A stretch of 64,000 nt of DNA from Allohahella sp002354735 (GTDB lineage: Bacteria; Pseudomonadota; Gammaproteobacteria; Pseudomonadales; Oleiphilaceae): positions 3,224,001-3,288,000 of the forward strand of contig NZ_CP172312.1 in the NCBI RefSeq assembly GCF_047946665.1, given 5' to 3'. Under the pieces are notes generated by a model. It saw only the letters and a program-made list of their open reading frames with translations. It was not told the DNA's origin and ran no database searches. The translations under genes were made by a program, and so were the position numbers. Below are positions 23,054 through 31,188 of this stretch, in pieces; position 1 is the stretch's first letter, and each line of letters begins with the position of its first letter.

Positions 23054-25312
23054 AATCGGGGCGAGCTGGTCTCCCATCGGTAAGATGTCTCCAATGACAA
23101 TGGTGGATTCGTAGCCAAGCGCCCGGAGTTCAGCAACACACGCATCCACACGCTCCGCCGGCACACCGGCCAGCAGGCCGCCCGCAGTCTGCGGATCGAA
23201 TAACAATGGGTACACAGGATGGTCAACTGACTCGGTCTGGTTCGAGATGGCGCGACGCAGCCGCACATTGGCGGGCTGCAGTGAGCTCAATATTCCCATT
23301 CTCGAGGTTTCCAGTGCGCCGTCGAGCACTGGGATGCATGCAAGGTCCAGAGCTGCATCCACACCCGAGGCCTTGGTCATCTCGACGAGATGTCCGAGTA
23401 GCCCGAAGCCGGTGACATCGGTGCAGGCTGTAGCACCATGCCGGCGCAGGCAGCCAGCCGCAGCCTGACTCGACAGCTGCATCGATTCCAGCGCTGCATC
23501 GATCCAGCGGCCCTTTGCTGCCAGCCGTGCATGCGCGGCGAAAAGCGTTCCGGTACCGATCGGCTTGGTCAGAACCAGCTTCTGACCAGGCAAGAGGCCA
23601 CCTTTCTTCAGCACTTCGGCAGGGTCAATGAGACCGTTGATCGCAAAGCCCAGGGCCAGTTCCTGACCTTCACCCGTATGCCCTCCGACAAGTGCGCAGC
23701 CTGCAGCATTCAGCACTTCTACCGCGCCAGACATGAGCTGAAAAAGAAGCGCTTCAACTTTGCTTTCGAGACCCTGCGGAATGGTCGCCACAGCAGTCGC
23801 ACTCTGGGCTTCTGCGCCCATGGCAAAGATATCACCAAGACTGTGATTCGCCGCGATCTTGCCAAAAATATAGGGGTCGTCGATGAAAGCGCGGAAAAAA
23901 TCGATACTGTGGACCAGTGCCTTGTCGGCAGGGATGGACAGCACTGCAGCGTCGTCGGGTGCGTGCAGGCCAACCAGCACATCCTCGCGCTCGACTGGCT
24001 GGAGCGAACTGATAGCACGGCTCAGCACGCTGGCGCCAACCTTTGCACCACAACCGCCGCATCGCATGGCTACAGCCGAAATGGCCTGAGTGTTTTCTTC
24101 ACTGGACAACCGGATGTGATGGCCCGGTGAGGCAGCCTTCTCCGGCATTGCCGGCAATTCGCTGAAGCGTGCCATGAAACGTCGGTCGACCCAGTCCTTC
24201 CAGCGCCAGACCCAGGCGCCACGTGCAGTGAATCGACCTCTGGTTGCAAAGGCATACTTGTCGCCGGTGCTGATCAACGCCAACCATTTTCGCTGCGGGC
24301 GATAGTCGAGCAGCGTGCGGTTTTCCACATAACGACGAAGATTCACAGCGAGCGGCCTACCCTGCCGTACAGCGAAGACGCCTGCTTTTGGGCGCGGATG
24401 GTCGATCATGGCAGCAACATCACCAGCGGCGAATATGTTGGGATCACTCACCGTCTGCAGCGTATCCGTGACTTTGATAAACCCTTTTTCATCCAGTTCG
24501 AGCCCAGTTTGCCGAAGCCAACTGGCCCCGCCAGCCTCGGTGACCCATAGGGTGGTATCGGCAGGATAGGTGGCACTGTCGTCGCTAGTGGCTACTGTGC
24601 GCGCACCAACCTGGCTGACCGCCCTGCCGAGCACCTGACGAATGCCCCGGCTCTCGAGCACCTCCGAGAACTGCCGTCCCACAGAGGATGGAGCCTGGGG
24701 CAGCAGCGCATCATCCTTGCCGAACACAGTAATGGCCACCGCCTGCCCAGCCGACGTGCGCACCGAGCCAAGACGATGCTGTAAAGCGAGCGCCAGCTCA
24801 ACACCACCAGCCCCTGCCCCGACCACGGCAATCTGATAAGGTGAAGTCGTGGATCTATCGGCAGTGATCGTGGCCAAGAGGTGCTGCCAGCGGTCATTGA
24901 ATTCGTTTATTGGCTTGACGGGCACAGCATATTCGGCGGCACCATCGACAGTACTGACGTCGGGACTGGAGCCCGTATTGATTGACAGCACATCATAGGC
25001 CACATCAGGACGATGCCGACACTGAACGGTTTGCGCTGACCGATCGATTCCGGTGACCTCATCCCGGTAGAACCTGGCGCCAGCGAACTCAGCCAGACGG
25101 CGAAGATCGATATGCGTCTCGTCATAGCTGTAATGGCCGGCCACGTAGCCGGGCAGCATGCCGGAATATGGGGTATGCGTATCCCTGCAGATCAGGGTGA
25201 TTCTGACACCGGGAATGGGTTTCATTCCCAACATTTTCAGCACCACGGCATGGCTATGCCCGCCGCCGACGAGCACGATGTCGCGTAGCACGATTTCAGA
25301 ATTCTTCTTCAT
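23039..25312 (-). CDS. selD: FAD oxidoreductase-SelD fusion, selenophosphate synthase
   Basis: 757-residue fusion. Residues 1 to about 385 are an NDH-2/sulfide-quinone-reductase-like flavoprotein: FAD-binding VLVGGGHSHAVVL, NAD-binding AVVGAGAGGVELALAL (162-177) and the second FAD motif NIFAAGDVAAM. From about 412 on it is SelD, which makes selenophosphate from selenide and ATP. The active site is RCGGCGAKVG, with Cys421 and Lys424 in the positions of E. coli Cys17 and Lys20, so the enzyme uses cysteine and not selenocysteine. Metal/ATP motifs DDAAVL, GDIFAMGA and DVTGFGLLGHL follow. This N-terminal domain fused to SelD is a known arrangement; its reaction is unproven. The start is only 19 bases from the divergent yihY start. 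Confidence 0.93.
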   Translation of the reverse strand: MKKNSEIVLRDIVLVGGGHSHAVVLKMLGMKPIPGVRITLICRDTHTPYSGMLPGYVAGHYSYDETHIDLRRLAEFAGARFYRDEVTGIDRSAQTVQCRHRPDVAYDVLSINTGSSPDVSTVDGAAEYAVPVKPINEFNDRWQHLLATITADRSTTSPYQIAVVGAGAGGVELALALQHRLGSVRTSAGQAVAITVFGKDDALLPQAPSSVGRQFSEVLESRGIRQVLGRAVSQVGARTVATSDDSATYPADTTLWVTEAGGASWLRQTGLELDEKGFIKVTDTLQTVSDPNIFAAGDVAAMIDHPRPKAGVFAVRQGRPLAVNLRRYVENRTLLDYRPQRKWLALISTGDKYAFATRGRFTARGAWVWRWKDWVDRRFMARFSELPAMPEKAASPGHHIRLSSEENTQAISAVAMRCGGCGAKVGASVLSRAISSLQPVEREDVLVGLHAPDDAAVLSIPADKALVHSIDFFRAFIDDPYIFGKIAANHSLGDIFAMGAEAQSATAVATIPQGLESKVEALLFQLMSGAVEVLNAAGCALVGGHTGEGQELALGFAINGLIDPAEVLKKGGLLPGQKLVLTKPIGTGTLFAAHARLAAKGRWIDAALESMQLSSQAAAGCLRRHGATACTDVTGFGLLGHLVEMTKASGVDAALDLACIPVLDGALETSRMGILSSLQPANVRLRRAISNQTESVDHPVYPLLFDPQTAGGLLAGVPAERVDACVAELRALGYESTIVIGDILPMGDQLAPILLRC

Positions 25313-25331
25313 TACAGGGTATACTCGATCT

Positions 25332-26213
25332 ATGGATTCATCAGCAGACTATCTGCACTTCTCGCCCCAGGACTGGCGCAAAGTCTGCCGCCACTCAATA
25401 ACGCTGAGCAGGCAATGCCGAATCAGTGACTTTGCCTATAGTGCGGCCTTTAATGCATTTCTGGCGCTGTTCCCCTTGACGCTCGCTATCCTGACGCTCT
25501 ACGGCCTATTCATGGATGCAGCCACTGTAGAGCAGCAAGTTACCGCAGTCAGCGAATTTTTGCCTGCCAACATCTCCAGCATGGCTGAAGACCGGCTCCA
25601 TTCGCTGGCCGAGACGCCGAAACAGAATCTTGGGTGGGGTCTGGCTGTGAGTATCAGCTTCGCATGCGCCGTCACCTATCGCGGGACCGCCACTCTGCTA
25701 TCCACTCTCTCGGCCGTTCACGCACAGCACCTTGACGATACAAGCGATCCAGGGATCCTGCGAACTATCGTGACATCAGCATGCGCCGTGGTATTCATCC
25801 TGCTGTGCCTCGGGATGCTTATTATCATTCCGGCTGTGGTGCAACATCTCCCAGAATTGATCGAGCACCGTAACCTGGTCCGCCTACTCATCTGGTCCGG
25901 TCTGTTTGTCATGATCTGCGTTGCGCTCGGCATGCTATACAGATTCAGCCGCACGATGGTGTCTGACCGACCTTCGCTTTTCCATCACTGGCTCAGTCCT
26001 GGCGCTGTTGCCGCCTCACTCATCTGGTTGGTAGGCAGCGGACTGTTTTCCTACTATGTCAGCAACTTTGGCCAGTACGACCTTGTTTTCGGTTCCATCT
26101 CCGCGGTCGCCGTCTTGATGATCTGGCTATACCTGACCAATTTCATCATCTTTTTCGGCGCGGTTCTGAACACTGCAATAGGTACGAGGGGAAAAAAAGA
26201 GGCTGACCAATAA
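25332..26213 (+). CDS. YihY/BrkB family inner-membrane protein
   Basis: 293 residues with about six transmembrane helices. Family features include FAYSAAFNAFLALFPLTLAI after the first amphipathic region, AVTYRGTATLLSTLSAVHAQ, and the final pair of helices (PGAVAASLIWLVGSGLFSYY, VLMIWLYLTNFIIFFGAVLN). The family was once called ribonuclease BN by mistake, and its function is unresolved; it is not an RNase. I use the ATG giving MDSSADYLHF, because upstream in-frame sequence overlaps selD and does not look like the family. A terminator follows the stop. Confidence 0.85.
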   Translation: MDSSADYLHFSPQDWRKVCRHSITLSRQCRISDFAYSAAFNAFLALFPLTLAILTLYGLFMDAATVEQQVTAVSEFLPANISSMAEDRLHSLAETPKQNLGWGLAVSISFACAVTYRGTATLLSTLSAVHAQHLDDTSDPGILRTIVTSACAVVFILLCLGMLIIIPAVVQHLPELIEHRNLVRLLIWSGLFVMICVALGMLYRFSRTMVSDRPSLFHHWLSPGAVAASLIWLVGSGLFSYYVSNFGQYDLVFGSISAVAVLMIWLYLTNFIIFFGAVLNTAIGTRGKKEADQ

Positions 26214-26242
26214 AAAAGCAGCGCATGAAGCGCTGCCTTTTG
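26212..26242. terminator. Bidirectional terminator between yihY and ibpA
   Basis: GCAGCGC and GCGCTGC form a 7-bp stem around a 5-base loop (26218-26236), flanked by an A-run on the left and CCTTTT on the right. It can stop transcription of yihY and of the convergent ibpA gene. Confidence 0.8.
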
Positions 26243-26263
26243 TCTTGCGAGCCTATCGCTCAT

Positions 26264-26761
26264 TTACGCGGCATTGGTTTCCGCGTTGTCCTCATTGGCT
26301 GAGGCATCGTGCTCAAGCACCTTGTCTGACCGCTTAGCTGAACCATTGATCTGGATGCTCCGTGGTTTGGCAGCCTCAGGAACTTCCTTGACCAGACTGA
26401 TGGTCAGCAAGCCATTCTTCAGGTCGGCGCCACGTACTTCGATATGGTCCGCAAGGTTGAACTTGCGTTCGAATGCACGATTGGCAATACCCTGATGCAG
26501 GTACTTGCGTGACTCCTCTTCGCCGCCCTTGCGACCCTTGACAGTGAGCACACCTTTTTCGACCTGGATATCCAGTTCATCCTCACTGAATCCGGCGATG
26601 GCCAAGGTGATCGCATAGCGATTCTCATCCGTCACTTCGATGTTGTATGGCGGATAGCCTGCACTGGTCTGATCGCCCCTGAGGGTGGCATCAAGTATGG
26701 ATGCCATACGGTCGAAACCAATACTGCTGCGGTACAGCGGTGAAAAGTCGATAGTAGTCAT
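26264..26761 (-). CDS. ibpA: IbpA-type small heat-shock protein (Hsp20)
   Basis: 165-residue ATP-independent chaperone that holds unfolding proteins. MTTIDFSPLYRSSIGFDRM is the IbpA N-terminus. The alpha-crystallin domain follows (YNIEVTDENRYAITLAIAGF, LTVKGRKG, YLHQGIANRAFERKFNLAD). A C-terminal I-x-I-like SIQI supports oligomer contacts. The tail after it is longer and more acidic than in E. coli IbpA (137). GGAG is eight bases before the ATG. The 5' region carries a ROSE-like RNA thermometer motif and a possible sigma-32 promoter. Sometimes named hspA or ibp in other species. Confidence 0.92.
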   Translation of the reverse strand: MTTIDFSPLYRSSIGFDRMASILDATLRGDQTSAGYPPYNIEVTDENRYAITLAIAGFSEDELDIQVEKGVLTVKGRKGGEEESRKYLHQGIANRAFERKFNLADHIEVRGADLKNGLLTISLVKEVPEAAKPRSIQINGSAKRSDKVLEHDASANEDNAETNAA

Positions 26762-26769
26762 AGCATATT

Positions 26770-26783
26770 CTCCATTGAAGCAA
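26770..26783 (-). promoter_or_regulatory. ROSE-like RNA thermometer motif before ibpA
   Basis: On the minus strand TTGCT is followed after five bases by GGAG, the ibpA ribosome binding site. In ROSE elements a U(U/C)GCU strand masks the Shine-Dalgarno bases with one bulged G, and TTGCT/GGAG can pair in that way here. Motif and position are seen; temperature control is inferred. Confidence 0.55.
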
Positions 26784-26880
26784 TACGATTCAGTCGTGGC
26801 CCAAGCGGGCATCAGCCCTTCTGCAACCACTGTTGTGTGTGATTCGATGATCTCAATCAGACTCATCGCTCACACTGTTA

Positions 26881-26908
26881 AAATGGTGGCAAGGCGGTCA
26901 GAATCAAT
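26881..26908 (-). promoter_or_regulatory. Candidate sigma-32 promoter of ibpA
   Basis: The minus strand reads ATTGATT, 13 bases, then CACCATTT. This keeps TTGA of the -35 consensus CTTGAAA and seven of eight positions of the -10 consensus CCCCATnT. It would give a leader of about 110 bases, as usual for ROSE-controlled genes. The -35 match is only partial. Confidence 0.35.
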
Positions 26909-27022
26909 GCACACAAGCATTACTTTTTTGCAAGATTTGCTGAACCGATGGCAGCGATCGCTGTAGATTGGTAGTACATCGGAAGGGGCGCATTCGGCGC
27001 TTCAGTGGCCCGGAGAAATGTC

Positions 27023-27442
27023 ATGAGTGAGCCTTCGCTGAAACGACTTTTAAACAGTGTCGAGACGATCATTCTGGTAGGCGCAAGCGAGAAGCAGCAC
27101 CGCGACAGCTACAAGATCATGGCATTCCTGCTGGAGCGCGGTTACGAGGTCTTCCCGGTAAACCCCCGGCTCGCTGGTGGAGATCTGATGGGGCGACCAG
27201 TTTTTGCCTCCATCACGCAGGCTGCTGACCACATTCGGAATCAACTGAATAAATCTGTAGATATGGTCGACGTATTCAGGGATCCAGCTCATCTAGGCGA
27301 GGTCGCCAAAGAAGCTATCGCTGCAGGCGTACGTATCCTCTGGGGACAGCTCGGCGTTCAGAATGCCGCCGCCGAAGCAGAGGCCCGCCAAGCCGGGCTG
27401 ACCGTCGTAACGAACCAATGTCCTAAAATTATACTGAGGTGA
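27023..27442 (+). CDS. CoA-binding domain protein (YccU-like)
   Basis: 139-residue single-domain Rossmann protein. The family signature is clear: IILVGASEKQHRDSYKIMAFLLERGYEVFPVNPRL, broken by no gap, then VDMVDVFRDPAHLGEVAKEAIAAG and ILWGQLGVQNAAAEAEARQAG. It corresponds to the CoA-binding domain of succinyl-CoA synthetase alpha and to E. coli YccU (about 137). The exact role is not known. The start is the ATG seven bases after GGAG; two upstream in-frame or near starts would only add a few residues. The next gene begins five bases after its stop. Confidence 0.85.
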   Translation: MSEPSLKRLLNSVETIILVGASEKQHRDSYKIMAFLLERGYEVFPVNPRLAGGDLMGRPVFASITQAADHIRNQLNKSVDMVDVFRDPAHLGEVAKEAIAAGVRILWGQLGVQNAAAEAEARQAGLTVVTNQCPKIILR

Positions 27443-27446
27443 CATC

Positions 27447-27719
27447 ATGGCCAAACAAGGCAATAAATCGAATGATCACGGTTCATCTATCAAGAACCCG
27501 GAGCAGTACGAAGCGCTACGCGATGATGGCATGAGCAAGGAAAAGGCGGCGCGGATTTCGAACTCTCCAACGAAAAAGACCAGCCAGAAAGGTGGCAATC
27601 ACGCTGCCTATGAGGACTGGACTTATGATGAACTCTACGACAAGGCGCAGGAAGTGGATATCGACGGAAGATCGGACATGACCAAATCCGAGCTGATAGA
27701 GGCGCTCCGCAATCACTGA
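27447..27719 (+). CDS. Small Rho-N/SAP-like domain protein
   Basis: 90-residue basic protein. The first part (IKNPEQYEALRDDGMSKEKA, ARISNSP) is a conserved block of a small family, which I recall as DUF7218. The second (YDELYDKAQEVDIDGRSDMT, KSELIEALRNH) is a Rho termination factor N-terminal-like helix-extended-loop-helix that often binds nucleic acid. Function is unknown. It follows the CoA-binding gene by four bases and is read together with it; mnmH comes next on the same strand. Confidence 0.7.
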   Translation: MAKQGNKSNDHGSSIKNPEQYEALRDDGMSKEKAARISNSPTKKTSQKGGNHAAYEDWTYDELYDKAQEVDIDGRSDMTKSELIEALRNH

Positions 27720-27774
27720 CAAGGCCTACAGGGGCCCAAAAATCCCCATCAGTGCGTCACTGTTTCTCCGCAAG

Positions 27775-28863
27775 GTGCCTTTTATCGATACGCGCTCGCC
27801 GGGCGAGTTCGATAAAGGCGCTTTTCCAACAGCAATCAACTTGCCCCTGATGAACAACGAGGAGCGGGCGCTCGTAGGCACCTGCTATAAGACGCAGGGC
27901 CAGGCAGCGGCCATTGAGCTCGGGCATGAACTGGTGAGCGGGGCGGTAAAGCAGAGCCGCATCGACCAGTGGATCAAACAGCTCGAGCAGCAGCCTGACA
28001 CGGTGTTGTATTGCTTTCGGGGCGGGCTCAGGACAAAGATCAGTCTGGAGTGGCTCGCGGATGCCGGCTTTGCAGTCCCTTACGTCGAAGGCGGCTACAA
28101 GGCAATGCGACACTTCCTCATCAATACCATCGAAGCCGCAGCTCAGTACCCCTGGCTAGTTGTTGCAGGCAAGACAGGGTCCGGCAAGACTGAACTACTG
28201 AAGGCTGCCAGAGCGGAGCCCAGCGACATCGCGACGGTCGATCTCGAGCATCTTGCCAACCACCGCGGCTCTGCCTTTGGCGGCGAAGTCACGCCGCAGC
28301 CAAGCCAGATCAACTTCGAGAATGCTCTGGCTATCGAGCTACTGCGCTTGGAAGCCTGTTCGGTGCGACGGGTCCTGGTGGAAGATGAAGGTCGCCTCAT
28401 AGGGCGGGCTTTCGTACCGCTCGCAGTGCAGGATGTGATTCGCCGATCACCAATAGTCGAACTGGTGCGTCCTTTCGAGCAACGTGCTCAGGCAATCGCG
28501 GAGGATTATGTATTGCGCAGGGAGCGAGAGCTCGTTGAATTGTCGGGGAATGGCGCCCCGTCGGTGGACATATTGCAGCAGGTCGAAGATCGGTTGCTCG
28601 AGCAACTTGGGAGTATCAAGCGGCGGCTGGGCGGTGAACGCCTGGCAACGCTCAAGCAACAGCTCACGGCAGCTTTCGATCGCTATCGTGTAAACAGAGA
28701 TCTTACTGAGCATTACAGCTGGATCGAGCCTTTACTACTGGAGTATTACGACCCTATGTATGAGCACCAGGCCAGCCGTTCAGATCGCGAGCTCCTGTTC
28801 AGAGGTACGCAAACCGAAATCCTGCAGTGGTTAAATGAGCGCACGGACCAACCCGACCGTTAA
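27775..28863 (+). CDS. mnmH: MnmH, tRNA 2-selenouridine synthase
   Basis: Uses selenophosphate to turn 2-thiouridine into 2-selenouridine at the wobble position of tRNAs, by way of a geranylated intermediate. The rhodanese domain has its active-site Cys80 in VLYCFRGGLRTK. A P-loop domain follows with AGKTGSGKTELL (131-142), HRGSAFGG and LVEDEGRLIG. The GTG start taken here gives 362 residues. It cuts into the expected N-terminus: the frame continues upstream to 27742 as IPISASLFLRKVPFIDTR, which fits the family (compare LFLDDVP-IDVR). No ATG, GTG or TTG exists there, so the true start may be rare or an error may be present. Selenophosphate would be supplied by the nearby SelD. Confidence 0.92.
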   Translation: MPFIDTRSPGEFDKGAFPTAINLPLMNNEERALVGTCYKTQGQAAAIELGHELVSGAVKQSRIDQWIKQLEQQPDTVLYCFRGGLRTKISLEWLADAGFAVPYVEGGYKAMRHFLINTIEAAAQYPWLVVAGKTGSGKTELLKAARAEPSDIATVDLEHLANHRGSAFGGEVTPQPSQINFENALAIELLRLEACSVRRVLVEDEGRLIGRAFVPLAVQDVIRRSPIVELVRPFEQRAQAIAEDYVLRRERELVELSGNGAPSVDILQQVEDRLLEQLGSIKRRLGGERLATLKQQLTAAFDRYRVNRDLTEHYSWIEPLLLEYYDPMYEHQASRSDRELLFRGTQTEILQWLNERTDQPDR

Positions 28864-29130
28864 CACGCCAGCAGCGAGCGCGACGAGTTGTCCTCGCTGC
28901 AGTAACATGGCAAGCAGGCAAACGGCTGCACCTGTGCGGATCGCCCAGTCACCCGACAGCATCGCCGGCGCCACGAGCGCTACCAGTACGCTGCCAGACA
29001 GTGCCTTGAGAAAGCGCTGCACCCTGGGCCCCATGGGCACGATTGACATCAGGATTACGCCACCTACACGTGTACATAGTGTTGCAAGCGTCATGACAGC
29101 CAGAAAACCGGCAAGCTCAAACTGGGTCAT
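28831..29130 (-). CDS. azlD: AzlD, branched-chain amino acid exporter small subunit
   Basis: 99-residue membrane protein with about three to four helices (FLAVMTLATLCTRVGGVILM, VLVALVAPAMLSGDW, GAAVCLLAMLLQRGQLVALA). It partners the larger AzlC to export branched-chain amino acids or analogues. The ATG at 29130 is chosen because AAGGA lies five bases before it; another ATG is six bases upstream. The start overlaps the azlC stop by 14 bases, implying coupled translation. Its 3' end overlaps the convergent mnmH by 33 bases. Confidence 0.85.
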   Translation of the reverse strand: MTQFELAGFLAVMTLATLCTRVGGVILMSIVPMGPRVQRFLKALSGSVLVALVAPAMLSGDWAIRTGAAVCLLAMLLQRGQLVALAAGVLTVGLVRALI

Positions 29131-29866
29131 GCGCATCCTTATCAGCTTGTGATTCAGGAGCCTCGGCGGTGGCCTTCTCCAGGCTCTCCTGCTCACTCGG
29201 CACGACGAGCGCCACCACACCCCCAGCCAGAGCGCCGGCAAGCACATACCAGTGGCCGCCGATGAAGTACTGCCATGAGACAGCTACTACAGCGGCAACG
29301 CACCAGGGCAGCAAATCACTACGCCCGCTCCACTGCTTGAAAAGCAAAATCAGAAAAAACAGTGGCATGACGGCATCGAGGCCAAAGCTATAGGCAGTGT
29401 CCTGCGAGGTCTTGATCCACAGCCCCCCGATTGTACCTGCTTGCCAAGCGATCCAAAGTGCCAAACCGCCGCCGATTATGATCCCCACTTGCCGGACGGG
29501 GCTTCGCTGTAGCATCGCGAAGGCCCAGTTCGCGTCAGTGATGAGGAACATTGCCAGGAGCCGTTTCCGCAGGGGCTGACGCGACAGAGCCGGGTATAGC
29601 GAAGCGCCCATCAGGATATGTCGTGCATTGACAGCGAAGACCACGAGCGCCAGTGGAATCCACGGCACGGGCGAATGCCATAGCTCGAGCGCAGCGAACT
29701 GCGAAGCACCAGCAAAGACAAGCATGCTCATAGCCACGATGGTGAGATCCTCGAGACCAGCCTGTTGCGCCGCGACACTGAAAGCCAGACCGAAAGGCAG
29801 GACCATCACAGCAACAGGTAAAAGCAAGACGAAGCCCTGCTGGATATGTTCACGCAATTCACTCAA
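29117..29866 (-). CDS. azlC: AzlC, branched-chain amino acid exporter large subunit
   Basis: 249-residue inner-membrane permease. Typical AzlC sequence includes [51 protein letters not shown] and [10 protein letters not shown], with about seven helices and a polar C-terminal tail ([11 protein letters not shown]). The start is TTG, eight bases after GGAG. AzlC with AzlD exports branched-chain amino acids in the cases studied; the substrate here is inferred from family. Confidence 0.9.
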   Translation of the reverse strand: MSELREHIQQGFVLLLPVAVMVLPFGLAFSVAAQQAGLEDLTIVAMSMLVFAGASQFAALELWHSPVPWIPLALVVFAVNARHILMGASLYPALSRQPLRKRLLAMFLITDANWAFAMLQRSPVRQVGIIIGGGLALWIAWQAGTIGGLWIKTSQDTAYSFGLDAVMPLFFLILLFKQWSGRSDLLPWCVAAVVAVSWQYFIGGHWYVLAGALAGGVVALVVPSEQESLEKATAEAPESQADKDAHDPV

Positions 29867-30015
29867 AGCGTCTTCTCTCCTATGAGGCGCAACAGAGCTT
29901 GCGCCTTGATATTGCCAATAGTTTCATGCTCAATTATCGCGATAATCGCGCGCGCGCCGATCTGCGCCCGTCCAGTTCGCCACTCGCCTTAAGCCAATCC
30001 AGAAGGATAACGCAA

Positions 30016-30447
30016 ATGAGCTTCATGAATGAATTCAAGGACTTTGCCATGCGTGGCAATGTCGTCGATCTCGCCATCGGTATAATTATCGGCGCCGCAT
30101 TCGGGAAAATCGTCGCCTCACTCGTCGCAGATATCATCATGCCGCCGATAGGCATTCTGGTCGGTGGCGTCGACTTCAGCGATCTTGCATTTACCTTGCA
30201 GGCGGCTTCAGAAGGCGCTGACGCGGTAGTGATACGCTACGGACTTTTCCTCCAGACTGTTTTCAATTTCCTAATTGTGGCATTTGCGGTGTTCATGCTC
30301 GTGAAGGCCCTCAACAACATGAAGAAAAAAGAAGTCCAGGCGGTGAAAAAGCCTGTCGAAAAGAGCAGTCAGGAGCTGTTGCTCGAGGAAATCCGTGACG
30401 CCATCAAAGCAGGCCATCAATCATCTGCGCCAGGCAATCATCCATAA
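30016..30447 (+). CDS. mscL: MscL, large-conductance mechanosensitive channel
   Basis: 143-residue inner-membrane channel that opens under strong membrane tension on osmotic downshock. [20 protein letters not shown] is the conserved N-terminus with helix 1 continuing as [17 protein letters not shown]. The periplasmic loop has [17 protein letters not shown]; the second helix is [17 protein letters not shown]. The C-terminal bundle is [25 protein letters not shown] lies eight bases before the ATG. Length is close to E. coli MscL (136). Confidence 0.96.
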   Translation: MSFMNEFKDFAMRGNVVDLAIGIIIGAAFGKIVASLVADIIMPPIGILVGGVDFSDLAFTLQAASEGADAVVIRYGLFLQTVFNFLIVAFAVFMLVKALNNMKKKEVQAVKKPVEKSSQELLLEEIRDAIKAGHQSSAPGNHP

Positions 30448-30547
30448 GAAGGACAACCCCCCCGACTAAGGGAAGCCCCACTGAGCAATGCAATACGAGA
30501 CAAAGGGTCAATTGGTCGTGAGGCAGTACCGGGTATCGTAAACAAAA

Positions 30548-30575
30548 AAAAGATGACCATCTCTGGTCATCTTTT
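30548..30575. terminator. Bidirectional terminator between mscL and ssb
   Basis: AAAAGATGACCA and TGGTCATCTTTT form a 12-bp perfect stem with a TCTC loop. It lies between the convergent mscL and ssb genes and can act in both directions. Confidence 0.88.
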
Positions 30576-30605
30576 CGAACTCAGACTATCTGACTTACTC
30601 GTTAT

Positions 30606-31148
30606 CTAGAACGGGATATCATCGTCAAAGTCATCGCTGTGATCAGGACCACTCGCCGTCTGTGGCTGTGGCCTGCTCTGTGCGCCAGACTTCTGACCGG
30701 CAGAAGCATAGCCACCAGCCGATGAGCCACCACGTTGCGAGTCCTGCGGGCCGGAATATTCAGGGCTGGAGTCACCCCAGCTACTGCCTGACCCACCAGA
30801 GTCACCCATGCCCTTGCTATCGAGCATCTGCATTTCGTTGGCCACGATATCCGTAGAATATCGATCCTGACCGCTCTGGTCCTGCCACTTACGAGTCTGA
30901 AGCTTGCCTTCGATGTAAACCTTGCTGCCTTTCTTCAGATACTGGCTGGCAATTTCGGCCAGACGACCGAACATCGAAACACGGTGCCACTCGGTCTTGG
31001 AGACCATTTCACCGCTCTGCTTGTCTTTGTAGCTCTCATCGGTCGCTAGCGCCAGATTGGTAACCGCCTGCCCCGATGGAAGATAACGAGTGTCGGGATC
31101 CTTCCCCAGGTTACCGATCAAAATTACCTTATTTATACCTCTCGCCAT
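30606..31148 (-). CDS. ssb: SSB, single-stranded DNA-binding protein
   Basis: 180-residue SSB (E. coli 178). The OB-fold starts [21 protein letters not shown] and includes [20 protein letters not shown] and [18 protein letters not shown] glycine/serine/glutamine-rich linker follows, then the conserved acidic protein-docking tip [15 protein letters not shown] is six bases before the ATG. It is transcribed with the MFS gene, whose stop is 40 bases upstream. Confidence 0.97.
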   Translation of the reverse strand: MARGINKVILIGNLGKDPDTRYLPSGQAVTNLALATDESYKDKQSGEMVSKTEWHRVSMFGRLAEIASQYLKKGSKVYIEGKLQTRKWQDQSGQDRYSTDIVANEMQMLDSKGMGDSGGSGSSWGDSSPEYSGPQDSQRGGSSAGGYASAGQKSGAQSRPQPQTASGPDHSDDFDDDIPF

Positions 31149-31188
31149 TTCTGACTCCTTTTCAAGATTCGCTAGTTCGCCCCTTCGA

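Noticed and set aside
25332..26213. Ribonuclease BN
   Set aside because: YihY proteins were once mislabelled so; this is a multi-span membrane protein without nuclease motifs.
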